Shown here: piece by piece, positions 9,595-17,621 of the stretch | Numbering within the stretch: the first letter of the stretch is position 1 | Layout of the letters: every line of letters begins with the position of its first letter | Notes under the pieces: model-generated | Database searches by the model: none | The model's input: the letters and a program-made list of their open reading frames with translations, nothing else | Told to the model about the DNA's origin: nothing | NCBI GenBank assembly: GCA_030648295.1 | Contig: JAUSID010000132.1 | Span: 1 to 64,000, forward strand | Length of the DNA: 64,000 nt | Source of the DNA: Opitutaceae bacterium | GTDB lineage: Bacteria > Verrucomicrobiota > Verrucomicrobiia > Opitutales > Opitutaceae | Reading direction: 5' to 3' | Translations under genes and position numbers: made by a program

Positions 9595-10980
9595 TCAGCC
9601 GGAAGGTCGGTTGGAACTGCGCCAGGCGGACTCCGGCCAGGCCAGGGGGCGCTGCACCGCGTCTTCGAGGGCGCCGAGCGCGTTTTCCACGCGCAGTCGG
9701 ATTTCGAGTTCAGCGCGCGCATTGTCGGCGAGTTCGATTTGGGCCCGGGTCAGTTCGAGGCGCGAGGTCTCGCCGGCAGCCTGCTGGGCCCGGATCGTTC
9801 TGGCCTGCTGTTCGAGGTTCGCGCGCATGGACTTCACCGTCGCCAGATCGGCGAGCGCGGCGCTGTAATCGGCGGACGCGCGATCCACTTCGGCGAGGAC
9901 CCGGTTTTGCAGCGCGAGAAACCTGGCGGCGGCAGCTTCCCGACGAGCCTGCGCGACGGCGATGGGACCCTGGTTCTGGTGAAAAACGGGCAGGGTCACG
10001 CCGAGCCCCAGCGACCATTTGCCCTCGCCCTGATCGAGCTGGTAGCCGGGGCCGAACGATAAATCCGGATACTGCCTGGCGATCTCAACCTGGAGAGCCG
10101 ACTGGCTCGCCGCATAGATGGCGAGCGCCGCGAGCAGATCGGCGCGATTCTGCGCGGCCCAGCGGCGCGCTTCCGCCACCTCGAATGGCGCGGCGGGCTC
10201 ATCCAGTCCGCGATACGACACCGGGACACCCGCGAGGGCGGCGAGCGGCAGACCGATGGTTTCGGCCAGCCGGCTGCGCGCGGTCGTCAGCCCGCGCTCG
10301 CTCTCGCGGGCGGCGAGTTCGGCGCGGTTGAGCGTGATGCGTGCCTGCGCGGCTTCGAGGGGAGAGACTTCGCCGGCCTTGACCTGGAGATCGACGAGCT
10401 GCGCGGCGCTTGCGAGCAATGGCGTCTGGTTGCGCCAGAGTCCGGCGGTGGCTTCGGCGGCGTGCAATGCGCTCAGCGCCCGACGTACGCTGGCACGCAC
10501 CGACCAGGCGAGTCGCGCGACTTCAAGCCGCGCCGCCTCGGCCTGGTGCTGCGCTTCCGCGGTGCGATACGTGCGTTTGCCCGCGAGTTCGAGCGGGAGA
10601 TCGAGGGCGTAATCGAGAATCCACGGCGTCACGCCGGCCGCCGAGTCCTGGTTGTAGCCGGGAGTGAAGGCAAAGGTCGGGTTGGGTCGCGCCGCTGCGC
10701 TGCGCACGCCGGCCTCGGCTCCGGCCAGTTGCGCGCGCGCAACATCGAGCTCCGGATTGAAATGGAAGGCGGCGAGCGTCAGCCGGGCCAGATCCCATGA
10801 TTCCACTTCGGCGGGCTGACCGTGAGATGCCAGGAATTTTTTCAGACCGGCGTCGCCCAGCGTCCGGCTCTCGAGCTGCGCCTGCGTCGTGGCGGGACTG
10901 AGGTCCCTTGGCTCGTAGGTCATACACCCGCTCAGGACGACAAAGGTGAGTGCGACGAGGAAGAAACGCGGTTGAGACAT
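9595..10980 (-). CDS. TolC-family outer membrane efflux lipoprotein
   Basis: A 461-residue outer membrane factor. The N-terminus MSQPRFFLVALTFVVLSGCM contains a lipobox (VLSGC), so it is probably lipid-anchored like CusC/OprM. Two TolC-type repeats follow (about residues 60-245 and 260-455) with long Ala/Glu/Arg-rich helices and the pairs 'ARPNPTFAFTPGY' and 'QYPDLSFGPGYQLDQG', the barrel-strand segments of each repeat. I start it at ATG 10980; an upstream extension is open but has no family content. It is the first gene of the pump operon. Confidence 0.9.
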   Translation of the reverse strand: MSQPRFFLVALTFVVLSGCMTYEPRDLSPATTQAQLESRTLGDAGLKKFLASHGQPAEVESWDLARLTLAAFHFNPELDVARAQLAGAEAGVRSAAARPNPTFAFTPGYNQDSAAGVTPWILDYALDLPLELAGKRTYRTAEAQHQAEAARLEVARLAWSVRASVRRALSALHAAEATAGLWRNQTPLLASAAQLVDLQVKAGEVSPLEAAQARITLNRAELAARESERGLTTARSRLAETIGLPLAALAGVPVSYRGLDEPAAPFEVAEARRWAAQNRADLLAALAIYAASQSALQVEIARQYPDLSFGPGYQLDQGEGKWSLGLGVTLPVFHQNQGPIAVAQARREAAAARFLALQNRVLAEVDRASADYSAALADLATVKSMRANLEQQARTIRAQQAAGETSRLELTRAQIELADNARAELEIRLRVENALGALEDAVQRPLAWPESAWRSSNRPSG

Positions 10981-11159
10981 GAAGCGGGGCCGGCAGGGCC
11001 TGGTTTTTCCTGGCGGAGGGACGGTAAATGCGAGGCTTGGCCGGCACCGGGTCGGCAGTCCCGCGCGTCTTTCCGAAATATTTTCAACAATTCTGTCCAC
11101 GCGAGGTAGCAACATGCGTCGGATGACGGCCGAAAACCAGACGCCGATTCCCGGGCGAC

Positions 11160-11200
11160 ACCGTTGTAATGGAACCGTTAGTCTTTTGTAATGCGAGAGC
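11160..11200. promoter_or_regulatory. Candidate response-regulator operator (TTGTAATG direct repeat)
   Basis: The octamer TTGTAATG occurs at 11164-11171 and 11186-11193, exactly 22 bp apart, about two helical turns. It lies in the 274-bp divergent gap between the efflux operon and the regulator gene. OmpR-family regulators bind direct repeats with such phasing, and copper/heavy-metal boxes often contain TGTAAT-like halves. Placement and spacing are seen; the function is inferred. Confidence 0.45.
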
Positions 11201-11254
11201 CGGTTTTTCCGCTCGTGACCGCAGGTCCGGCTGGAACATGTTCCAAACCACATT

Positions 11255-11743
11255 GTGCGCGTTTTGATCGTAGAAGATGAAAGAAAGGTCGCCAGCCTGG
11301 TTCAAAGCGGGCTGGCGAAGCAACGGATCAATGCGGAGGTTTGCCACCACGGCGACGAGGCGCTGCACCGGATCGCGACTGAGAATTTCGACGGTGTCGT
11401 GCTCGATATCATGCTGCCCGGCCGCGACGGGTTGAGCATTCTGCGCAAGCTGCGCGCTGACGGAAATCTGGTGCCGGTCCTGCTGCTCACCGCCCGCGGC
11501 GATGTGGACGAGCGGGTCGAAGGGCTGGACTTGGGAGCCGACGATTATCTCGCCAAGCCGTTTGCGATGACGGAGCTCTCGGCGCGATTGCGTGCCGTCT
11601 GTCGACGGCGCGCCGGTCTCGGTCTGGCATTATCGTGGGAAATCGTCGGCCTCCATGGGGGGAGTCTCACGCTCGTCGATACGTCTGCTCCCGGTTGGAC
11701 GGAGTTTGAAGTGCGGTTTCCGTGGGCGAACTTGCCGCGATGA
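11255..11743 (+). pseudogene. Fused relic: response-regulator receiver + histidine-kinase tail
   Basis: Residues 1-119 are a complete OmpR-type receiver domain: acidic pocket E7-D8-E9, phospho-acceptor D51 (VVLDIMLPG), T79 (LLLTARG), K101 (AKPFAM). Instead of the winged-helix DNA-binding domain, the protein continues at about residue 121 with GLGLALSWEIVGLHGG, the G2 box and last helix of a histidine-kinase ATPase domain, then a kinase C-terminal strand (PGWTEFEVRFP). A deletion of roughly 1.6-2 kb joining an rr-hk operon in frame near nucleotide 11615 explains it simply. The start is GTG 11255. It could still be phosphorylated but has no output or kinase activity. It faces the efflux operon, the usual position of a cusRS-like pair, and overlaps the next gene by ATGA. 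Confidence 0.85.
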
Positions 11744-12303
11744 AAGTGCCAGAAAGCGGCATGCCGGAAGAAGCCTATTGGGAGTCGTTGTTCGATATCC
11801 CGTTGATCCTGGATCGGCTCAAGATCGACCGTGCGGTCGAGCACGTGGCCGAATTGGGCTGCGGCTACGGGACATTCACGCTGCCGGTGGCGCGGCGAAT
11901 CCAAGGCGTCGTGTTTACGTTCGACATCGAGCCGCCGATGATCGCGCGCACCATCGCGCGGGCTGCGGACGAAGGCGTGTACAACGTGAATGCGATGCTG
12001 CGCGATGTGCTGGCCACGGGATTTGGGCTCGAAGCGGGATGCTGCGACGCGGTTCTACTGTTCAATATCCTGCACTTTCCGAAGCCCGAAGACTTGGTGC
12101 ACAAAGCCGCGGAGGTGTTGCGGCCCGGCGGCCGCGTGCTGGCGATCCACTGGCGTTCCGATCTTACGACGCCCCGCGGCCCGCCATTGCATTTGCGGCC
12201 GAAACCATCCGACGCGGAGCAGTGGGCGAAAGCCGCAGGCTTGCGTGTCACCGCCACGATGGATCTCCCACCGTGGCATTTCGGGGTCGCATTGACCAGG
12301 TGA
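11740..12303 (+). CDS. Class I SAM-dependent methyltransferase
   Basis: A 187-residue cytoplasmic methyltransferase with a complete Rossmann core: motif I VAELGCGYGTFTLPVA (about residues 36-51), an acidic residue after beta-2 (FDIEPP), motif post-II DAVLLFNILHF and motif III LRPGGRVLAIHWRSD. The substrate is unknown. The ATG at 11740 overlaps the TGA of the upstream regulator relic (ATGA), so it was evidently translationally coupled to the original histidine kinase gene. It may belong to the same metal-response unit. Confidence 0.85.
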   Translation: MKVPESGMPEEAYWESLFDIPLILDRLKIDRAVEHVAELGCGYGTFTLPVARRIQGVVFTFDIEPPMIARTIARAADEGVYNVNAMLRDVLATGFGLEAGCCDAVLLFNILHFPKPEDLVHKAAEVLRPGGRVLAIHWRSDLTTPRGPPLHLRPKPSDAEQWAKAAGLRVTATMDLPPWHFGVALTR

Positions 12304-12448
12304 CGCCTCCATCGCTCCCTCCCGGCAAATAGCGGGAGTGATTGCTCAGCGGGAATGGCGCAAGCTTCGACCTCCCGCAACGTAGCCGCGCTCAATTCGT
12401 CTCTTCTGCGGGCAACACGGGCGGCCAGCCTCGCTGTAGGTGCAGCGA

Positions 12449-12574
12449 TTGCTTCCGCCGCTCGGTGAAATCGGGACCATCCGTGCCACCTTCGATCCAC
12501 TGCCAGCCCATCGCCCAGAGCTGTTCGCAGAAGGGTTATTCGACCAGAGCGTAATCCCACTCGATTTTGCTCAT
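12449..12574 (-). pseudogene. HsdR (type I restriction) N-terminal relic
   Basis: ATG 12574 begins MSKIEWDYALVE, then a stop codon TAA at 12536-12538, then PFCEQLWAMGWQWIEGGTD and PDFTERR. This matches the start of type I restriction subunit R (M..I..D.VEKPF..QL..MGW.W), with the stop replacing the Lys of VEKPF. Homology fades about 42 codons in and nothing of the helicase or nuclease remains. It starts 7 bp after the Fic gene, in the same direction, as in restriction islands that include Fic proteins. It is a degraded remnant with no plausible product. Confidence 0.6.
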
Positions 12575-12581
12575 CGGCAGT

Positions 12582-13583
12582 TCATTTCAGGACGTAGCGC
12601 CCGTTCTTCAGCGTGCCCACGCGCTTCACCAACCCGGCCTTCACCAGCGGCCGCAGCAGGTCCATCGCGCCCTGCTTGGACACCTTCAACGCCGCCCAGA
12701 GTTCCGCCGGCCTCAGGCCACCGCGCTGGCCGAGCAGCTTGAGCAACTGCTCCTGACGCGGGCGCAGCACCAGTTTCCCGCGCGCCGCGGAAACCGAAAA
12801 CTGCCCCATCCGCTCCCACACCCGCTCCAGGGTTTGCCGCAACCCCTCCGCGCAGTAGGCCAGCCACGAAGTCAGGTCGCCACCCTCGCGCCGCGCTGCG
12901 TCCAGCGCCGCGTAGTAGCGCGGGCGATCCTCCCAGTAAAACTCGTCCACCGCGAAGATGTGATGCGAATCGAAACCGCGCCGGTAAAGCTCCCACAACG
13001 CCAGCGCCCGGCCCGTGCGCCCGTTTCCGTCGGCAAAGGGATGAATCGTCTCGAAGCGATGATGCACGATCGCCGAGCTCAACACCGGCGAAAGTCCCGG
13101 CGCGTCCTTGTTCCACCACGCCAGCAACTCGAACATCAGCCCTGACACGTCCTCGGGTGGCGGCGGCACGAACTGCCCGACCCGCACCCGCATGGTGCGA
13201 TAACGCCCCGCCTCGCCCTGATCCATCACGTCGCCGGCGATGATCGTGTGCAGCCGGAAAATGTCCTCGTGCGCCAGCTGTTTCTTCGCCGATCGCTTTT
13301 CCACCTGCCGCAGTGCCGCGAAATTGTTTAGCACCTCCCGCCGCGCCCGCGCCGGTGCGGACACGCTCGCCCCTTCCTCCAGCGCGCGGACCTCCTCCAG
13401 CGTGAGCGGATTGCCCTCGATGGCGGTCGAGCTGTGGGTGTTTCGTGCCCGCGTGTCCTTTTGCAGCGCGGGAATCCATGGCACTTGCACCGCCGCGCCC
13501 TGGATGCGCTCCCGCAACGCGGCGATGGCCTCCACCCGCGCCAGCAGGGCTGCCGTGATGGTGAATTGCGGTTGGTAGCTCAC
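12582..13583 (-). CDS. Fic family protein (class II, probable AMP transferase)
   Basis: A 333-residue protein. The catalytic Fic motif HPFADGNGRTGR (residues 181-192) is complete with the active-site His. An N-terminal autoinhibitory motif of the (S/T)xxxE(G/N) type is visible as STAIEG (52-57), placing it in class II, where inhibitory helix and Fic core are in one chain. The C-terminal 80 residues form a winged helix (LLKLLGQRGGLRPAELWAAL, then VKRVGTLKNGRYVL). Such proteins transfer AMP from ATP to target hydroxyl groups and are often found in restriction or toxin islands. Here it precedes an HsdR relic and follows a set of 11-bp direct repeats. The start is GTG 13583. The target is unknown. 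Confidence 0.9.
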   Translation of the reverse strand: MSYQPQFTITAALLARVEAIAALRERIQGAAVQVPWIPALQKDTRARNTHSSTAIEGNPLTLEEVRALEEGASVSAPARARREVLNNFAALRQVEKRSAKKQLAHEDIFRLHTIIAGDVMDQGEAGRYRTMRVRVGQFVPPPPEDVSGLMFELLAWWNKDAPGLSPVLSSAIVHHRFETIHPFADGNGRTGRALALWELYRRGFDSHHIFAVDEFYWEDRPRYYAALDAARREGGDLTSWLAYCAEGLRQTLERVWERMGQFSVSAARGKLVLRPRQEQLLKLLGQRGGLRPAELWAALKVSKQGAMDLLRPLVKAGLVKRVGTLKNGRYVLK

Positions 13584-13601
13584 GCCGGGGCAGCTTGCCC
13601 A

Positions 13602-13645
13602 TGGGTCAATCCTGGGTCAAGTGTCGGTCAAGTATGGGTCAAGCC
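13602..13645 (-). promoter_or_regulatory. Four 11-bp direct repeats upstream of fic
   Basis: On the plus strand tgggtcaatcc, tgggtcaagtg, tcggtcaagta and tgggtcaagcc follow without gap. On the sense strand of fic each presents TTGACC once per helical turn, ending about 18 bp before its GTG start. This looks like an operator for a cooperative DNA-binding protein, perhaps the Fic winged helix itself. Repeats are seen; the role is inferred. Confidence 0.5.
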
Positions 13646-13876
13646 CCCTGCCCGTTCCTTCGCTTTGACAATAACCCGCAGCGATCCGAGCACCGGTACA
13701 CCCTGCTGGGACGCCAAGCGGCGCGCGGCCCGGTCGTCGAGCACGGCGACAAAGCCAGCGTGTGCGATCGCCCACGAAACTACTTCCGCTTCGCCGCAGT
13801 TTTTGTTTGCCGTGAACTCCCAACCGGCTGATGTCTCCAACGTCGACGGTCTGCCCCACTTGATTGACCACGACAA
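13628..13876 (-). pseudogene. PIN-domain (DUF3368-like) toxin relic
   Basis: The readable part, GEAEVVSWAIAHAGFVAVLD followed by DRAARRLASQQGVPVLGSL, corresponds to the C-terminal half of DUF3368/VapC-like PIN nucleases (GEaeaI.LA.e.....liDDr.aR..A...gl.v.GtlG.l). The acidic N-terminal catalytic residues are missing, the frame has no convincing start, and the region overlaps the fic direct repeats and almost reaches coxS. It is a truncated toxin-antitoxin remnant in the same decayed island as the HsdR stub. Confidence 0.6.
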
Positions 13877-13899
13877 TCGTCCGTCGCGACGAACCCCCT

Positions 13900-14385
13900 G
13901 TGAAAACGTCCGTCAACATCCGCGTCAACGGAACCTCCCGTACCCACGACGTTGAGCCGCGCCTCCTCCTCGTCCACTTCCTGCGCGATCTCTGTGGTTT
14001 GACCGGCACGCACGTCGGTTGTGAGACGACGATTTGCGGCGCCTGCACGGTGCTCCTCAACGGCCAGGCGGTAAAAGCGTGCACGATTCTGGCCGTGCAA
14101 GCCGACGGCGGCGAAGTGACCACGATCGAGGGACTCGCCAGCAATGGACGGCTCCATCCGGTGCAGGAGGCATTCTGGGAGTGTCATGGCCTGCAGTGCG
14201 GTTTTTGCACGCCGGGGATGATCCTCGCGAGTGTGGAGCTGCTGCAGCACAACCCCCGGCCGTCCCGCGAACAGATAACCCACGCCATCGACGGCAACCT
14301 CTGCCGGTGCACGGGTTATTCCCACATCATTGACGCGGTTCAATCCGCGGCCAAAAAAATGGCCCGGCCGGAGAAAGCGAAATGA
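13900..14385 (+). CDS. coxS: Molybdenum hydroxylase [2Fe-2S] small subunit (CoxS-like)
   Basis: A 161-residue iron-sulfur subunit of a xanthine dehydrogenase/CO dehydrogenase-family enzyme. An N-terminal plant-type ferredoxin domain carries Cys at about 41, 46, 49 and 61 (GCETTICGACT...KAC); a C-terminal helical domain carries the second cluster, Cys 100, 103, 135 and 137 (QCGFCTPGM...NLCRCTGY). It passes electrons from the molybdenum centre to the FAD subunit. I choose GTG 13900 because the family N-terminus (KTSVNIRVNG) starts there. The next gene overlaps by ATGA, so subunits are translationally coupled in the order S-L-M typical of form II enzymes. Confidence 0.93.
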   Translation: MKTSVNIRVNGTSRTHDVEPRLLLVHFLRDLCGLTGTHVGCETTICGACTVLLNGQAVKACTILAVQADGGEVTTIEGLASNGRLHPVQEAFWECHGLQCGFCTPGMILASVELLQHNPRPSREQITHAIDGNLCRCTGYSHIIDAVQSAAKKMARPEKAK

Positions 14386-16751
14386 AGAGCGGCACGTCCA
14401 ACGGCTACTTCGGCCAGGCGCTCAAGCGCGTCGAGGACCCGCGCCTGATCAAGGGGATCGCGACGTACGTCGACGACCTCCGGCTGCCGGGCTTGCTCCA
14501 CGCGGCAATCCTGCGCAGCCCGCATGCGCACGCCAGGATTCTTGGCGTCAAGACGGAGGCGGCGAAAAATCTTCCCGGTGTCGCGGGGGTCTTCACTGGC
14601 ACCGACATCAACCCGGCTTGTGGCCTCGTGCCCTGCGCCTCGTCGATGCCCGGCCTGAAGGCCCCCAGGCATACGATGCTGGCCGGGGATCGCGTTTACT
14701 TCGTCGGCCATCCGGTCGTAGTCGTGGTCGCGGCCAGTCCCGCCATCGCGCGCGACGCGCTGGATTTGATCGAAGTCGATTACGATTCGCTCCCGGCCGT
14801 CACGAACCCCGAAAAGGCGCTGGAGAAGGATTCCCCGCTCACGCATCCCGACCAGGGCACCAACGTCGCCTTCACGTGGTTGCTCGCCAACGGCGACGTC
14901 GACGGGCTCTTCGCCCAGGCCGACCGCGTAATCAAACAGCGCATCGTCCACCAGCGGCTCACGCCGATGGCCATCGAGCCGCGCGGCTGCGTGGCGTCGT
15001 ACCACGCCGGCGAAGGGTCGCTCACGCTTTGGACCTCCACCCAGATTCCGCATCTGTTGCGCACGCTGTTGCCCGGCGTGATCGGTGTGGCGGAGAATAA
15101 AATTCGCATCATCACGCCTGAAGTCGGTGGGGGCTTCGGTTCCAAACTGGATCTCTACGTCGAGGAGGCCATGTGCAGCCACCTCGCGATGCGCCTGGGC
15201 TCCCCGGTGAAATGGATCGAGGGCCGGCGCGAGAACGCGATGTCCACCATCCACGGCCGCGACCAGATCGGCGACTACGAGCTGGCGGTGAAAAACGATG
15301 GCACGGTGCTGGCTATCAAGGCGCGCACGATCGCCGATATCGGATCGTATCTCCAACTCCTCACGCCCACCATCCCGACGCTCACCGGTTTGATGATCTG
15401 CGGCTGCTACAAGCTCAAGGCGGTGCGCTTCGAGCTGACGGGCGTTTATACGAACAAGATGGCCACTGACGCCTATCGTGGCGCGGGCCGGCCGGAAGCG
15501 ACCTATGCCATCGAGCGCTTGATGGACCTCGCCGCCGCCGAACTTGGACTCGATCCGGCAAAAATCCGGCAGAAGAATTTTCCCAAGCCGGGCGAGTTCC
15601 CCTTCCAGACTGCGACCGGACTGATGTACGACAGCGGCAACTACCAGCGTGCACTCAAGAAAGCGCAGGAACTCGCGCGTTGGGACGCTTTGCTCAGGCA
15701 ACGCGAACAGGCGCGGCAGGCAGGCCGGCTCTTCGGCATCGGGCTGTCCACCTACGTCGAGATTTGCGGACTTGGACCTTCGAAAATCATGGCCGCTGGC
15801 GGCTGGGAATGGGGCTGCGTGCGTCTCGAGATGTCCGGCAAGGTCACCGTCATCACCGGCACGACGCCGCACGGGCAGGGGCAGGAGACCAGTTTCGCGC
15901 AGATCGTCGGTGACCGCCTCGGCGTGCCGATGGAAGACATCGTGGTCCTGCGGGGTGACACCGCCAGCGCGCATTATGGCCGCGACACCTATGGCAGCCG
16001 CGCGACCGCCGTCGGTGGCACGGCGCTGATCATGTCCGTCGACAAGATCATCGCGAAAGCGAAAATCCTGGCCGGCGCGCTTCTCGGCGCGTCCGCGAAG
16101 AAAATCGATTTTCGGAACGGCCGGTTCTGGGTGAAAGGAAAACCGAAAAACGCCATCGACTGGAAGCGGCTGGGCCAGGAGGCCTACGAGGCGAAGAACC
16201 TGCCGGCGAATCTCGAGCCGGGCCTGGAGGCCTCGAGCTTCTTCGAGCCGAAGAACTGCACGTATCCGTTCGGCACGCACATCGTGGCCGTGGAAGTGGA
16301 GCGCGAAACGGGCGACGTGAAGATCGTGAAATATGTGGCTGTGGACGACTGTGGGCCGCAGGTGAATCCCCTGCTGGTCGAGGGTCAGGTGCAGGGCGGG
16401 ATTGCTCATTCGCTCGGCCAGGTGTTGTTCGAGCGCACGGTGTATGACGAAAACGGCCAGTTGCTCACCGGCGAGTTCACGGACTACCCGATGCCCCGCG
16501 CGCGGGACATACCGGAGTACGTGATTGGCAGCACCGTCACGCCGTCGCCGAGCAATCCAATGGGAGTCAAGGGCGTGGGCGAGGCGGGCACCATCGGTGC
16601 AAATCCCGCCATTGCCAATGCGGTGATGGACGCGCTGGCGCCGCTCGGAATTCGTCATCTCGATCTTCCGCTCCTGCCGGAGAAACTCTGGCGCGCCATC
16701 GAGGAAAAGACCGCCGGGCGGAAAATGAAGAAGCCAAGGAGCCAGTCATGA
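14382..16751 (+). CDS. coxL: Molybdopterin-binding large subunit, form II CoxL-like
   Basis: A 789-residue catalytic subunit of a molybdenum hydroxylase. An N-terminal a/b hammerhead domain (GQALKRVEDPRLIKGIATYV, about residues 8-130) is followed by the Mo-cofactor-binding domains. The active-site loop reads AYRGAGR (residues 364-370), the signature of form II enzymes; true aerobic CO dehydrogenases (form I) have AYRCSFR with the Cu-binding Cys. The conserved catalytic Glu lies in KGVGEAGTIG (E734). The substrate is therefore probably an aldehyde, purine or other N-heterocycle, with CO oxidation less likely. The ATG overlaps the coxS stop and its end overlaps coxM by ATGA. Confidence 0.93.
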   Translation: MKSGTSNGYFGQALKRVEDPRLIKGIATYVDDLRLPGLLHAAILRSPHAHARILGVKTEAAKNLPGVAGVFTGTDINPACGLVPCASSMPGLKAPRHTMLAGDRVYFVGHPVVVVVAASPAIARDALDLIEVDYDSLPAVTNPEKALEKDSPLTHPDQGTNVAFTWLLANGDVDGLFAQADRVIKQRIVHQRLTPMAIEPRGCVASYHAGEGSLTLWTSTQIPHLLRTLLPGVIGVAENKIRIITPEVGGGFGSKLDLYVEEAMCSHLAMRLGSPVKWIEGRRENAMSTIHGRDQIGDYELAVKNDGTVLAIKARTIADIGSYLQLLTPTIPTLTGLMICGCYKLKAVRFELTGVYTNKMATDAYRGAGRPEATYAIERLMDLAAAELGLDPAKIRQKNFPKPGEFPFQTATGLMYDSGNYQRALKKAQELARWDALLRQREQARQAGRLFGIGLSTYVEICGLGPSKIMAAGGWEWGCVRLEMSGKVTVITGTTPHGQGQETSFAQIVGDRLGVPMEDIVVLRGDTASAHYGRDTYGSRATAVGGTALIMSVDKIIAKAKILAGALLGASAKKIDFRNGRFWVKGKPKNAIDWKRLGQEAYEAKNLPANLEPGLEASSFFEPKNCTYPFGTHIVAVEVERETGDVKIVKYVAVDDCGPQVNPLLVEGQVQGGIAHSLGQVLFERTVYDENGQLLTGEFTDYPMPRARDIPEYVIGSTVTPSPSNPMGVKGVGEAGTIGANPAIANAVMDALAPLGIRHLDLPLLPEKLWRAIEEKTAGRKMKKPRSQS

Positions 16752-17593
16752 TCCCGGCCGCCTTTGATTATTCGCGACCGCAGACGCTCGAGGAAGCGGT
16801 GAACCTGCTCGCGCAGCACGGTGAAGCGGCGAAGCTGCTGGCCGGCGGACACAGTCTGATTCCGGCCCTGAAGCTCCGGCTCGCGCAACCCAAGACGGTG
16901 ATCGACATCGGGCGCATCGCGGACTTGAGCTACATCCGCGAACAGGACGGCAGGATTGTCGTCGGCGCGATGACGACGCATCACGCCATCGAGACATCCG
17001 CCTTGCTGGAGGAGAAATGCCCGCTGCTGCCCGAGGTCGCGCGGCACATTGGGGACGTCCAGGTGCGCAATCGCGGAACGCTGGCCGGCAGCATCGTGCA
17101 CGCCGATCCCGCGGCCGACTGGCCGGCCGCCATCCTGGCGTTGGACGCAGAAATGGAGACCGTCGGGCCCGACGGTCCACGCGTCATTGCCGCAAAGAAA
17201 TTTTTCGTCGACCTGTTCCAGACCGCGCTTCGCTCGGACGAGATTCTCCGCGAAATCCGTTTTCCGGTGACCGCGAAGTCGGTTGCGTACGTGAAGACCG
17301 TGCAACGCGCCAGCGGTTTCGCCATCGCTGGCGTGGCGGTGGTGGTCGACGCGCCGCGCATGACGGTGAGCGTGGGCATCACCGGCGTGGCGGCCAAGGC
17401 GTACCGCGCCACGGCCGTGGAGACCAAACTGGCCGGACAATCCCTGTCCGCGGAGAACATGGCCGCGGCGGCGGCGAAGGCCGCTAATCGCGTTGAGCCC
17501 CTCGGCGACATCCATGCGTCATCCGAGTATCGCGCGCACCTGGCTCAACTGAATACACGGCGGGCTTTGGTATTGGCCGCGTCGCGAGCGTGA
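16748..17593 (+). CDS. coxM: Molybdenum hydroxylase FAD-binding subunit (CoxM-like)
   Basis: A 281-residue flavoprotein subunit. FAD-binding motifs are both present: AGGHSLIPALK (residues 32-42) and TLAGSIVHADPAADWPA (111-127), followed by a C-terminal CO_deh_flav domain (about 175-275). It hands electrons from the [2Fe-2S] subunit to the final acceptor. The start codon overlaps the coxL stop (ATGA), so the three subunits S, L and M are strictly coupled. Confidence 0.93.
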   Translation: MIPAAFDYSRPQTLEEAVNLLAQHGEAAKLLAGGHSLIPALKLRLAQPKTVIDIGRIADLSYIREQDGRIVVGAMTTHHAIETSALLEEKCPLLPEVARHIGDVQVRNRGTLAGSIVHADPAADWPAAILALDAEMETVGPDGPRVIAAKKFFVDLFQTALRSDEILREIRFPVTAKSVAYVKTVQRASGFAIAGVAVVVDAPRMTVSVGITGVAAKAYRATAVETKLAGQSLSAENMAAAAAKAANRVEPLGDIHASSEYRAHLAQLNTRRALVLAASRA

Positions 17594-17621
17594 TCCGAGG
17601 CGGCCCTTCGCTTCCGGGGCA

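Noticed and set aside
14382-16751. Aerobic (form I) carbon monoxide dehydrogenase
   Set aside because: The active-site loop is AYRGAGR, not AYRCSFR, so the Cu-ligating Cys is absent.
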